From positions 124,001 to 188,000 of the forward strand of contig NZ_PJCF01000012.1 in NCBI RefSeq assembly GCF_002835935.1: a DNA stretch of 64,000 nt, in the 5' to 3' direction. The notes beneath the pieces were generated by a model that worked only from the letters and a program-made list of their open reading frames with translations, made no database searches and was not told the origin of the DNA. Positions 8,893 through 17,470 of this stretch are shown here, one piece after another (the first letter of the stretch is position 1; every line of letters begins with the position of its first letter). Position numbers and translations under genes: made by a program. This DNA is from Paraglaciecola sp. MB-3u-78 (lineage in GTDB: Bacteria; Pseudomonadota; Gammaproteobacteria; Enterobacterales; Alteromonadaceae).

Positions 8893-9507
8893 ATGGCAAA
8901 AAGCACGAGTAAAGAAGCACAACCAGACCAACATTGGGTGCGTTTTGTCACTGACGGCTTAGTCGAAAAATACATTAAAATAGACGATATCTTGTCAGAT
9001 GGTGGCGCAATACCTCCATACAGTGGTCAATTTCCGAAACAAGCGATGAAGACGTTAAAGTCTGCCCTCACTCCCGATGCTCACAGAAGATTAAGCGGTC
9101 GATTTCGTAAATATAAATATAGCGCCAAACATAATACTACGACATTAACCATTAAGGATGAGACGCTACAGCGTCTAAAGGCTATAGCGGATAAAGCGAG
9201 ACTAGGTAATGAAAACTATGATCTGATCCTGGAATATTTAATGGATCCTGAGTGGGAAATACAAACAGCAAAAGAGCATGTTGCAGAACTAAAAATGCCT
9301 ACAGGCATTGATGTACATGATAAAGGGCAACTATTAAGAGCGAAGCTCAGGTTCAGAGCTTCGACGTTTCAATATATGCTTTCATTAATCGAAGATGCTT
9401 TTAAAATGGGTTTTTTAGCGTGTAAAGCCATGCATGCCAAAAAGAGAACCAGTGCTGCTATTCAAGAGGCGGCTAATGAACATTTGGATAGATTAAAAGG
9501 GTTGTAA
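8893..9507 (+). CDS. MatP-like ribbon-helix-helix DNA-binding protein
   Basis: This 204-residue protein has the plan of MatP, which binds matS palindromes and organises the chromosome terminus. An N-terminal helical part ends in LTPDAHRRLSGRFRKYKYSA (about 60-79). A ribbon-helix-helix unit follows, with strand TTTLTIKDETLQRLKAIADK (about 84-103) and second helix NENYDLILEYLMD (about 109-121). This aligns by eye with the MatP pattern NPELxxRMK-RRKRHFNAEHQ followed by IDLExxVWQRLAGLA. A further 80 residues rich in charged helix extend beyond the usual MatP C-terminus. Five palindromic sites sit immediately upstream, and the last overlaps the leader, so autorepression is plausible. No partner gene is adjacent. 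The MatP assignment is from memory of the family and needs a profile search. Confidence 0.55.
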   Translation: MAKSTSKEAQPDQHWVRFVTDGLVEKYIKIDDILSDGGAIPPYSGQFPKQAMKTLKSALTPDAHRRLSGRFRKYKYSAKHNTTTLTIKDETLQRLKAIADKARLGNENYDLILEYLMDPEWEIQTAKEHVAELKMPTGIDVHDKGQLLRAKLRFRASTFQYMLSLIEDAFKMGFLACKAMHAKKRTSAAIQEAANEHLDRLKGL

Positions 9508-9817
9508 TCCATTTCCGTGACCTGAATAAGATTAGATCCCTTTTTATCTATGCCTTTCTTTTCGCCTATTTATTGTGATGAGTCTCGCCATAATACTTTC
9601 CAAATGCATCATTCAGCATTTCTTTGGCGTGACGCCTTGTATGATCTTCTTCTGCTGAAGTTAGAATATAGAACCAAGTTTTGACTCGAATGACAACACC
9701 ATACTGATGACTTGCATGGATACAATAAACGCCCGGTATGGTCGTTCAAAAGTGCATATCGCAGCGAAAGGGTTTGAGCAAAAATTTGCTATGCGACGAG
9801 CTTTTTTGTCCCCGCAA
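9508..9817. other. Non-coding stretch between MatP-like gene and IS21
   Basis: I see no supported gene here. The stretch is the left part of a region split by the IS21 element. Joining 9817 to 12450 across the IS (minus one target copy) creates a short open frame on the minus strand but no recognisable product. Confidence 0.5.
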
Positions 9818-9896
9818 TGCGTAATAACATGAAACCGATCGGTCAATAACATTGAAGACGATCACTTTTTTGTCTTCCAGTAGAACTCAGTAAAAT

Positions 9897-10661
9897 CTAA
9901 CTTGTGTGATCGGCTTCAGTCAAGGAATTTAGTTTTTTTCGCATGGATTCGCCTTTTAATTCTAACTTAATTGCCCCGTGAACAAGCCGATCTAGGATCG
10001 CATCTGCATGCGTGGATTCCCCGATCATATCGTACCAATTTTCTATCGGTAATTGACTCGCAATCAGTGTCGATTTTGTGTCATACCTCGCATCTATTAA
10101 CTCAAGTAAATCACTGCGTTGTTGCCCCGTTAATGGCTCTAATCCCCAATCGTCTAAGATCAGTAAGTTCGCTGATGTGAGTTTGTTAATAAACTTTCGA
10201 TAACTGCCATCCGCTTGTGCCATAAACATCTTTTCAAGCAATTCTTTGAGCCTAAAGTAGTAAACGTTTTCTCCCTGCTGGCAGTGGTTATGGCCCAACG
10301 CACAAGCAAGGTAGGTTTTACCGCAACCTGTTGCTCCTGTGATCAGTATGTTTTGGTGAAGACGAAGCCATTCACCTTGCGCTAATGAGCGGATCTGCGT
10401 TTTGTTTAACTGCCTCGACGCACCATAATCCAACTGTGCTAATGTCCCGTTCACTCTAAATTTGGCTTGGCGGGTCAGTCGGTCAATTTTACGTTGATCT
10501 CGCTGGGTTATTTCATGGTCAAGCAATAAACATAACCGCTCTTCGAAGCTTTGTTCGACGTATAGATTGGGTTGTTCACTTTGTTGTGATAACGCATCAC
10601 GTATGCCGCTTAGCTTTAGCATGACTAATTGAGTATTGATTTGTTGCGTCACTGATTGCAT
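9897..10661 (-). CDS. istB: IstB helper ATPase of IS21 family
   Basis: The 254-residue AAA+ protein assembles on target DNA and activates the IstA transposase. Walker A is GATGCGKT (about 109-116), Walker B is LLILDDWG (about 170-177), and the arginine-finger region follows in DAILDRLVHGAIKLELKGES. The N-terminal helical domain that contacts IstA is present (LKLSGIRDALSQQSEQPN). It follows istA with a 19-bp gap in the same direction, the normal istAB operon order. The length is normal and the frame is undamaged. Confidence 0.95.
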   Translation of the reverse strand: MQSVTQQINTQLVMLKLSGIRDALSQQSEQPNLYVEQSFEERLCLLLDHEITQRDQRKIDRLTRQAKFRVNGTLAQLDYGASRQLNKTQIRSLAQGEWLRLHQNILITGATGCGKTYLACALGHNHCQQGENVYYFRLKELLEKMFMAQADGSYRKFINKLTSANLLILDDWGLEPLTGQQRSDLLELIDARYDTKSTLIASQLPIENWYDMIGESTHADAILDRLVHGAIKLELKGESMRKKLNSLTEADHTS

Positions 10662-10680
10662 GTTGTTTCCTTAGGTTTTA

Positions 10681-12243
10681 TTAGTGGTAATAATGATTGC
10701 CACGGATATTTTGATGGTCTATCTCACTTAAAAGATCCAGCTGTTTTTCCGGTAGAGGTTGGCTATCTAACCCTTTCTCTAAGATAGCTTTCACTTGGTT
10801 TACTCGCGTAACACCTGTTGCTAACGCTCGGTAGCAGGCGGCTTCAAGTCGTTTGTCTGTGAACTTTTTTCCTAAACTCAATATGCCCATACAGGCACGG
10901 TAACTTTGCTCGGGGTGTTTTTTGGTTTGCATGAGTTGAATGACAAATTGCTCGGTTGATTTTCCGAATTTTCTGGCCCAACTTTCAAATCGTTCGGGGG
11001 TCCATTGCTGCTGTTTTTGATGGGCGATGGGCATATGGATATCCAGGGTGCTGTGACCTCCCACGCGGTATGATCTTGGATGAACGGCCACTTGTACCCC
11101 TTGATGATAAAGTGTGACCAGTTGCCCCGTAGCATGTGCTTCTAGCTTTTTCTTGATCAAGGCGTGTGGCACCGAGTAGTAATGTTTTTCAATCTCGATG
11201 TGATAATCAATATGCACTTTGACCTGTTTCACTAAGGTGTAGCGATAAGGTTGTGACGGCAAAGGTTTCAGTGCGGGTTTATCTATCGCTTCAAATTGGG
11301 ATAGCCTTGAGCCTGGATGCTTTTTCATTTGCCTTTGATTCAAATCGGTTAAAAGTGTCTGTATTTTTAGATTTAACTGTCGCAAGCTAAAAAAGCTTTC
11401 CTTGCGAAGTCGCGCCATTATCCAACGTTCAACGATTTGAACACCCACCTCAGCTTTCGATTTATCCTTGGGTTTATAAGGTCTGGCAGGCACGATAACG
11501 GTATCGTAATGGGCGGCGAGTTGTTGGTAGGTTGGGTTCAGATCCGGCTCGTAACGACACGCTTTTGTCACGGCACTTTTTAAGTTATCTGGGATGACCA
11601 ATTCAGGTACGCCACCCAGAAATTCAAAGCATCGTGCATGACTCATCACCCAGTCTTCGAGTTTTTGGCTAAACGTAGCCTCTGCAAAGGTGTAGTTAGA
11701 TGCGCCCATGACTGCCACAAAAACCTGTGCTGTGCGGCATTCACCCGTTGTTGAGTCCACAATATTCATAGTGGGTCCACAATAATCAACAAACAGTTTT
11801 TCACCTGCTTTATGGTTTTGACGCATGGACGGTTTTTGACATGTTAGCCATGTTTTATATAGACGACAGAAGTGGTTGTAGCTGTAAAAACCTTCTGGAT
11901 ACCGCTCACCATATTCTTCCCACAATAACTGCAATGTCATCGTTTTCGGCCTCAGCTCTTGCTGGACGACAGACCAATTAGGGATGATGTAGCCCTTGCT
12001 CTTAGGTTTGGTTTTGAAGAATGCTCGTTGAAGCGTCTCATCATTCCATTTTTCATCAAGCGGCCAACTAGTGATCCCAAGAGAGGTGGCACGAATGGCA
12101 TAAATAGACACGATTGACGCTGAAACAGATAAGCTTTTGGCTATTTTTCGATGGCTGAGCAAACAGCCGTATTTGAGTCTTAAAATCTCTTTTAACTTAC
12201 GCATTGAAATAGGTGCCATTGGCATAGTTATTCTCACCATCAA
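10681..12243 (-). CDS. istA: IstA transposase of IS21 family
   Basis: The 520-residue transposase has an N-terminal helix-turn-helix (RKIAKSLSVSASIVSIYAI), an rve-type DDE core and a C-terminal beta-barrel region. The DDE residues fall in KLFVDYCGPTMNIVD (first Asp, about 149), LVIPDNLKSAVTKA (second Asp, about 215) and KSKAEVGVQIVERWI (Glu, about 265). The start codon lies about 200 bp inside the right end. Nothing suggests inactivation. It precedes istB in the same transcript. Confidence 0.95.
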   Translation of the reverse strand: MMVRITMPMAPISMRKLKEILRLKYGCLLSHRKIAKSLSVSASIVSIYAIRATSLGITSWPLDEKWNDETLQRAFFKTKPKSKGYIIPNWSVVQQELRPKTMTLQLLWEEYGERYPEGFYSYNHFCRLYKTWLTCQKPSMRQNHKAGEKLFVDYCGPTMNIVDSTTGECRTAQVFVAVMGASNYTFAEATFSQKLEDWVMSHARCFEFLGGVPELVIPDNLKSAVTKACRYEPDLNPTYQQLAAHYDTVIVPARPYKPKDKSKAEVGVQIVERWIMARLRKESFFSLRQLNLKIQTLLTDLNQRQMKKHPGSRLSQFEAIDKPALKPLPSQPYRYTLVKQVKVHIDYHIEIEKHYYSVPHALIKKKLEAHATGQLVTLYHQGVQVAVHPRSYRVGGHSTLDIHMPIAHQKQQQWTPERFESWARKFGKSTEQFVIQLMQTKKHPEQSYRACMGILSLGKKFTDKRLEAACYRALATGVTRVNQVKAILEKGLDSQPLPEKQLDLLSEIDHQNIRGNHYYH

Positions 12244-12348
12244 AAATGAAAAGAATAACGGTTAAAAACACCTACTGGACAGACAAAAAAGAGTAAAAGT
12301 TGGGCAATAACATTAAGCCGGTCACTGAATAACATTTTAACCAAAAAG

Positions 12349-12440
12349 TGATCGGCTTCGATGTTATTGAGTGATCGGGATGGATGTTATTAGGTGATCG
12401 GCATCAATGTTATTAGGTGATCGGGTTGGATGTTAATATG
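12349..12440 (+). repeat. Four 23-bp terminal repeats of the IS21 element
   Basis: Units begin at 12349, 12372, 12395 and 12418 and share TGATCGG-N5-ATGTTATT. The spacing is exactly 23 bp, about two helical turns. The left end has two matching units in inverted orientation at 9842-9864 and 9819-9841. These are the transposase-binding sites expected for the family. Confidence 0.88.
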
Positions 12441-12544
12441 CACCCGCAATACACAACAAAGTTGAGGGATATCCCAAAGATAATTTGTTAGCTCTTAAGC
12501 TTATATTTTAAGTGTAAATCGCGTCAATGATGACTGTCTGTAAT

Positions 12545-12594
12545 GAGCCTAAAAGCGGTCGGTCGAGGATTAAACCTGACGGAGATGTTTGTGC
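12545..12594 (+). repeat. Dispersed intergenic repeat (GAGCCTAAAAGCGG type), copy a
   Basis: The segment reads GAGCCTAAAAGCGG, then GTCGAG, TTAAACCTGA and a TTTGTGCC tail. Related copies are at 17242-17293, 23725-23775 and 23817-23872, and part of it is at about 3434-3447. This copy runs straight into the left end of the MITE-like element at 12599. Confidence 0.75.
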
Positions 12595-12598
12595 CCAG

Positions 12599-12752
12599 AC
12601 AGTGTAAAAACTCCAACGACCAAATTAATTACACAATACTACGTAAAATTTGTGTTTCATTAGTTATGAAACTTGGTCTGATTTTAATGTAAAACACATA
12701 TTTACATCTATTTTTGTTCAAATAATGGGTTGGAAATGGTTTTTACACAGCC
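12599..12752. repeat. Second MITE-like element (GTGTAAAAAC ends)
   Basis: A non-coding segment of about 154 bp is bounded by ACAGTGTAAAAAC and GTTTTTACACAGCC. These match the ends of the 4665-4830 element apart from one or two bases. It appears to have landed inside the dispersed intergenic repeat that ends at 12594. Confidence 0.45.
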
Positions 12753-12836
12753 TGCGCCATGAGTGGTCATTAATCATACTATTTTAGACTTAATCTGACA
12801 GTTACCCATTTTTTAGCGGTGCCTCTCAGTTTTTTT

Positions 12837-13754
12837 TCATTCTAACTTTTCTAGCATGGATTTTAACCACTTAGGTGGTTTAAAATCTTCAGGAGACTTA
12901 ACACGGTAGAGTCTGAAATTACCATGCGCTATCAGACGCTCTGGGTAACGTTCAAAGCGTTGCTCAAAATTTCCATCAATCATATTCCACATCTGATATC
13001 TTAGCGTAATCTCGCTCGCAAAAGGAGCACCTTCCAGCTTTGTAGTTAATTCGCCGTCACTTTGCTTTAACCATTCAGGATCAAAAGTCATAATTGCTTG
13101 GAAAGGAAAACCGGGGGTATAAACCGTGAAAGTTGCCGCTTGTTCAGGCAGGTACTCCAACGTAGCGAACTTTAATTGTTCTTCATTTGAAACCTCTAAT
13201 ATTCCAGACCAGTAACCAAATCTACCTTTTTTATTTTCTGAGACTATTGCAGTTATTTTTTTAGATTCTTTAGCAATAAATCGCTCAGGCGTTGACTTTT
13301 CTTTTGTAGTTTTTAGTTCATAACTTAAACTAGATATCTCGCCTGATGCTAGTTTCACTGCTTCCGTCACCAAATAGTCCTGACCTATGAATTCTGTCAG
13401 CGTGATTTTTAATTGAAGTCTTTCATCTTCCGTTCGAGTATAAAGATGACAATTGAATTTATCACATCTTATATCTTCGTTTGCGAAAGTAATTTTCTTA
13501 TAAACCTGCATACCAGATGCAATTTTATAAGAGGTGAGGCTATGCTGATTATCTGGCGTAATTTTTAACACTTTAAATTCTGCACCTGAACGGCTAATCC
13601 CTTCCCAAACACCCACTGGAACGATTTTTTTTAAGATTTGTGAGTGGCTACCCTCCGTTACTGTCTCTAATTCGCTTTCTTGTACATACTCTTTATTTGG
13701 TTGAGACGTGCAACCAACAACAATCGTTAGTAAAATAAAAATGTATATTTTCAT
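12837..13754 (-). CDS. Unknown lipoprotein
   Basis: The 305-residue protein has a lipoprotein signal: the hydrophobic stretch IYIFILLTIVVGC ends in a lipobox VVGC with the modified cysteine at about residue 15, so it should be anchored in the envelope. The rest is soluble, mixed beta-rich sequence without a family I recognise. Two related-looking segments (GVWEGISRSGAEFKVL near residue 48 and GYWSGILEVSNEEQLKF near 180) suggest an internal duplication of a W-G-I/L-containing beta domain. The start follows GGAAGGTA. It stands alone, flanked by repeats on both sides. Confidence 0.65.
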   Translation of the reverse strand: MKIYIFILLTIVVGCTSQPNKEYVQESELETVTEGSHSQILKKIVPVGVWEGISRSGAEFKVLKITPDNQHSLTSYKIASGMQVYKKITFANEDIRCDKFNCHLYTRTEDERLQLKITLTEFIGQDYLVTEAVKLASGEISSLSYELKTTKEKSTPERFIAKESKKITAIVSENKKGRFGYWSGILEVSNEEQLKFATLEYLPEQAATFTVYTPGFPFQAIMTFDPEWLKQSDGELTTKLEGAPFASEITLRYQMWNMIDGNFEQRFERYPERLIAHGNFRLYRVKSPEDFKPPKWLKSMLEKLE

Positions 13755-14265
13755 TACCTTCCTTATTATTTGTTTCCTTTAAACTTGAGATTAACACTTT
13801 ATAAATTCATTCTTAATGTTTATTTTACTTGCTTAAATGACCGTCCGTATTAGTGTGTTTTGATTAATTAAACGAACGGCTGTTGATTGCTCGAATAAAA
13901 CTAAATCACAATAAATCACTACGTCTGCTTTCTTGGGCAAAGGAGTCGTTCGGCTAAGGTCAGGTTTGTCGGAATTTTTGTCGTTAGCAGATTGGTAAAA
14001 ATCGACCTAAAGCGGTCGTAGTTCAATCGGTATATATTGATCACTTTTTAAGGTTTGTCGAAATTATCGGTTAGTATCCTAATGGCAGGTGATCCGACAT
14101 TTATAATGTCTCATATTGATTTAAAAGTATGTGCTTTTGATAAACATATATAAATATCAGGGAACTCACATTTCCCAATAGCAGACATTGTCAGATCTAA
14201 GACTAGTTCAGCATTTAGGGGCTAAAGTCAGTTCTTCAGGTAATTTTTAAGCTGTGTAGCTGAAC
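13755..14265. other. Intergenic, dispersed repeat copy only
   Basis: No gene is supported. The stretch 13930-13990 is a copy of the GGGCAAAGGAGTCGTTCGG-type repeat also found at 4958-5030. The part around 14000-14020 has the CGACCTAAAGCGGTCG motif that recurs in several gaps of this window. Confidence 0.6.
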
Positions 14266-15234
14266 CTAAATTTTATCCATAGGGCTTTGTGTATTGCCAA
14301 ATTTAGTCCCAATCACATGTGTATAAATTTCTGTTGTTTTAACATCGGCATGACCTAGTAAGTCTTGAACCGTTCGAATGTCAGCGCCACTTCGTAAAAC
14401 CTGGGTAGCAAATGAATGTCTAAATGTATGGGCTGTTATTCTTTTAGCGATATCTGTTTTTATTACAGCTTGTCTTAACTGCTTTCGATAAGCGGTTTCA
14501 TGAATATGGTGACGACAGACATACTCGTCATAGGGGTATACACACCGAACAGAAGAAGGAAAAACGTGTTGCCACGACACATCTTTGGCAGTATTACCAT
14601 ATTTTCTGATGAGTGAGGCAGGCAATGATGTCAATCCATGACCTTGTGCAACATCGCTCTTGTGGATCTGTTTCGCGTACTCTATTTGCTTTATCAAGGC
14701 GTCATCAAGAGTTTTTGGCAGCAACGAATATCTATCTTTGCCACCCTTACCTCGGAATATAAATACAGTATGGTTGTCAAAATTAATATCTTTTACACGT
14801 AACTTTAGTGCTTCATTTATTCGCAAGCCGCAGCCATACAGCAAAGCAGTAATAAGCCAATACTTACCTTTCAAATGCAATAACACTTGCCGTACTTCCT
14901 GCTCACTTAATACACAAGGCATGCGTCTTGGTTGCTTGGTAAATGAATAAGCTAAGCCTACTATTTCTCGCTTTAGGATGTGTTTGTAAACAAAAATTAA
15001 TGCACACAAAGCCTGATTTTGAGTCGAACTACTAACCTTCCTCTGATTTGCGAGATAGGAAAGGAACGGCTCTATCTCTGCATTACACATGTCATTAGGG
15101 TGTCGTTTGTCATTAAAGTAGATAAAGTTGCGTATCCAAAACAAATACGATTTCTCAGTTTGCAAACTATAGCGTCGAACGCGGAGTTCAGCTCTTATGC
15201 TTTCAATAAAAGGAGATTTTGGCACGATTATCAC
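14266..15234 (-). CDS. intI: Integron integrase (IntI family), complete
   Basis: This 322-residue tyrosine recombinase catalyses attI x attC and attC x attC recombination. The N-terminal domain is complete (SIRAELRVRRYSLQTEKSYL, about 11-30). The catalytic domain shows LLYGCGLRINEALKLRVKDI (catalytic Arg), the IntI-specific insert LPASLIRKYGNTAKDVSWQH, the box AHTFRHSFATQVLRSGADI (His and Arg), LLGHADVKTTEIYTHV (His and nucleophilic Tyr) and the typical ending SPMDKI. In integrons, intI points away from the array, so any attI and cassettes should lie above 15234. That stretch holds only HipBA, with no clear attC. Cassette-like genes with attC-like sites appear near 38-42 kb. It differs in sequence from the broken IntI at 2416-3265. 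Confidence 0.93.
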   Translation of the reverse strand: MIIVPKSPFIESIRAELRVRRYSLQTEKSYLFWIRNFIYFNDKRHPNDMCNAEIEPFLSYLANQRKVSSSTQNQALCALIFVYKHILKREIVGLAYSFTKQPRRMPCVLSEQEVRQVLLHLKGKYWLITALLYGCGLRINEALKLRVKDINFDNHTVFIFRGKGGKDRYSLLPKTLDDALIKQIEYAKQIHKSDVAQGHGLTSLPASLIRKYGNTAKDVSWQHVFPSSVRCVYPYDEYVCRHHIHETAYRKQLRQAVIKTDIAKRITAHTFRHSFATQVLRSGADIRTVQDLLGHADVKTTEIYTHVIGTKFGNTQSPMDKI

Positions 15235-15540
15235 ACTTCAATTAACTGTATATAAAAAAGGGCTATCCATTTAGCTCCACCAGACACTACATGAAGTGGC
15301 TTCCTTATTTTGTCACTTAGGTCTTGTTAGGGCAAAACGGTCATACGTAATTATTGATATTCAAACGCTCATTCTGAGTAAAACCCAATTACGGCTTGCT
15401 TAAGCTGAACGACCGTTGGTCTTTGCAGCCGTTCGCCAAAATCGAGTCGTATTGTAAGATCACTAACTGAGGCTTGACTGGGATATATAATCAAACCTCT
15501 GGAATATTATTTTACAAACGTCAGTTTACATTATGAAAAA
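15235..15540. other. Gap upstream of intI; possible attI, no gene
   Basis: The region upstream of an integron integrase normally carries attI and the intI promoter. A TTGTTAGGGC block near 15327 resembles an integron crossover core but does not fit GTTRRRY exactly. No open reading frame is supported. A short stretch near 15405-15440 resembles the dispersed repeat family. Confidence 0.3.
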
Positions 15541-16779
15541 TTAAATATTGAATGCGGGCGTCATTAATTGTTGTTCTTGTCGGCTTATACCAATTGAACT
15601 TGCTACTTGACTCCATTTCTTAACACTATCAATAATTTCTTCCTTTATTTGCAGAGCTTTATCTTCGGCTAATTGAAAATAACCGATCACCTCCATTGCA
15701 AGATCAAAGTCCAAGCTATTATCATATTCAGAGATATTTAGATGAAGACCAGTTGCCGTATTAACAGGGTTGATATCATACGCAGGTGAAAGTACCCATC
15801 CTTGATCCCTATAAATAAATCCATGATTTCTTAAATGATCATCACAATTAGACACGGCAATATTAAAGACTATACGCCGCCATAATTGCGCTAAGTCTTC
15901 TTGTGTATTTGAACCATTCACTGTCAGAAATTCTGCTAATTCTAGGTAGCTGGCTCCTTCTTCACCATCAAAGTATTCAAGCTGCGTCATTGCAGAAGAA
16001 AAGTGTAAACGACCAGTGGCTGTGCGATCGAAGCGCTTAGTCAAGAAGGTATGATGATCACTATTAAACTTGTGTATTTGGCATGGGGACATGTTAATCC
16101 CAGCATCTAAGGCTAAACGATGCGTAACATACTCCCAAGCACCTACGTCGTAATCATCATTTCCACTAGGAAATTTTGCCAACCACAACTCATTATTTTC
16201 ATCAACCACGCATGATTTAGGGCGAGCACCACCTAAAGAGGAACCTGGTGACATTAGCATATTTAACCATTTACGATATTCAGGATTGTCTAGGTCTATG
16301 TTTTGCTCAATTTGTTGTGCTGCATATTCTAATTCTTTAAGTGAAGCGATAGGTGGTGCTGCTAGTTCGTTATTATTATCTAAAAAGTCACCATCACTGT
16401 CCTTTTTGAAACGTAATGCACCCATGCGATACATGTCATGAACACCTAGCAGGTAATCTATTTCACGTAAGGGTATAGGCCTTCGCTTTTCATCTCTAGC
16501 TAAAACAGCTTCTCTTCGCTGCATTAAAACTCGCCCCCAGCGATCAGGACAAGAATCTAGAAATACACGAAAATTACTGTCATTACACGTGTATTGTTCA
16601 CCGGCATATAATTGTAACTCAGGATCAATTTGCTGAGCAATACCAGACATGAGCCAATCATTTTCATAAGAGAAGCTGAAACTTTCCCTATTACGAATTA
16701 TTGAAGCTCTCAAAGTACCTAAACGAGTAGTCCCTTCAAGCGCTTCCCAATCAGCAAATACTAAAACTTGAGTGCTCAC
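15541..16779 (-). CDS. hipA: HipA-type serine/threonine kinase toxin
   Basis: HipA kinases phosphorylate a translation component (glutamyl-tRNA synthetase in E. coli) and cause growth arrest. This 412-residue protein has the N-terminal lobe, the glycine-rich ATP-binding segment SSLGGARPKSCV (about 176-187), the lysine region ELWLAKFPS, the HipA-C catalytic box SNCDDHLRNHGF (about 315-326) and the metal-binding LSPAYDINPV. All expected kinase residues look present. It overlaps the upstream antitoxin gene by 4 bp, so translation is coupled. The substrate of this family branch cannot be told from sequence. Confidence 0.9.
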   Translation of the reverse strand: MSTQVLVFADWEALEGTTRLGTLRASIIRNRESFSFSYENDWLMSGIAQQIDPELQLYAGEQYTCNDSNFRVFLDSCPDRWGRVLMQRREAVLARDEKRRPIPLREIDYLLGVHDMYRMGALRFKKDSDGDFLDNNNELAAPPIASLKELEYAAQQIEQNIDLDNPEYRKWLNMLMSPGSSLGGARPKSCVVDENNELWLAKFPSGNDDYDVGAWEYVTHRLALDAGINMSPCQIHKFNSDHHTFLTKRFDRTATGRLHFSSAMTQLEYFDGEEGASYLELAEFLTVNGSNTQEDLAQLWRRIVFNIAVSNCDDHLRNHGFIYRDQGWVLSPAYDINPVNTATGLHLNISEYDNSLDFDLAMEVIGYFQLAEDKALQIKEEIIDSVKKWSQVASSIGISRQEQQLMTPAFNI

Positions 16780-17102
16780 TTCTTTTTACTCTCTTTTATC
16801 GTTAGTAAGTTTATATCTTGAAGCTTTCTTCCTAATTCATCATCTTTTGCTACATTTAGTAAATCATCTGCTAATCCTAAGACACTGAGCACCACTAAGT
16901 AGTGTCCCATTGAAACACCTGGATCACCTTTCTCAATGTTCCTCACGGTAAGACGGGATAATCCTGTTCGCTCAGAAATTAGTGTTTGCGTTAACGTTCT
17001 TCTTTTTCTAGCTAACTTTATATTCTCACCAAGTGCCGATAATATTTTTTTATTTTTAGGAAATATTACAGCACTTCGTTTATTAGCAACATTACTTTGC
17101 AT
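16776..17102 (-). CDS. hipB: HipB-like Xre antitoxin
   Basis: This Cro/C1-type helix-turn-helix protein neutralises HipA and represses the operon. The HTH is ENIKLARKRRTLTQTLISER followed by TGLSRLTVRNIEKGDPGVSM. A longer frame begins at 17165, but its 21 extra residues are hydrophobic and atypical. The internal ATG at 17102 (MQSNVANKRS) gives a normal antitoxin and is preferred, although its Shine-Dalgarno sequence is weak. The C-terminus is lysine-rich. The stop overlaps the hipA start by 4 bp. It is an autoregulated TA module of the kind common in integron and IS-rich islands. Confidence 0.85.
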   Translation of the reverse strand: MQSNVANKRSAVIFPKNKKILSALGENIKLARKRRTLTQTLISERTGLSRLTVRNIEKGDPGVSMGHYLVVLSVLGLADDLLNVAKDDELGRKLQDINLLTIKESKKK

Positions 17103-17241
17103 GCTATATTTATCTTTTATCACGATATTGACAAGTATAGTGACCATCTGCAGAACCATCAACATAAATAAACTATATAATTACCATACTTAGGTTTTTT
17201 GGCACATATATCGTTCAATATAGAATGTGAACGTCAACAAT

Positions 17242-17293
17242 GAGCCTAAAAGCGGACAGTCGAGCGTTAAACCTGAAGGAGAACTTTGTGCCA
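17242..17293 (+). repeat. Dispersed intergenic repeat (GAGCCTAAAAGCGG type), copy b
   Basis: The blocks GAGCCTAAAAGCGGACAGTC and GTTAAACCTGA are followed by TTTGTGCCAAAAGCCGAC. They match the copies at 12545, 23725 and 23817 over their full length with scattered differences. Confidence 0.75.
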
Positions 17294-17332
17294 AAAGCCG
17301 ACATAAGGTTCTAGTCTAGAAAAGGCTTAAAT

Positions 17333-17393
17333 CGACCTATAGCGGACGTAAGAGAATTCGAACAATCAGACTATATTGAGCCAAAAATCATCA
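17333..17393. repeat. 61-bp dispersed repeat, inverted copy 2
   Basis: This is the reverse complement of 5084-5144 with two mismatches by eye. It lies between the GAGCCT-type repeat and the IS91-like element. Confidence 0.85.
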
Positions 17394-17470
17394 TGCGAGC
17401 TAATTAGTTTTTCAACCACTAGTGCCCATATCTTTGCACTATAAAGTTCCAGCATACCGACAATAAAAAA

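Larger units (their letters stand above)
9818..12442 (-). mobile_element. IS21-family insertion sequence, intact, 7-bp target duplication
   Basis: The element starts TGCGTAATAACAT and ends ATGTTAATATGCA, an imperfect inverted repeat. It is flanked by CCCGCAA at 9811-9817 and again at 12443-12449. It encodes istA and istB. As in other IS21 members, the ends carry multiple internal repeats: four 23-bp units in exact register at the right end (12349-12440) and two at the left end (9819-9864). Coding frames and ends are intact, so it is probably functional. Confidence 0.93.

Noticed and set aside
9661-9852. 63-residue minus-strand frame
   Set aside because: It crosses the IS21 left border, so it is created by the insertion.
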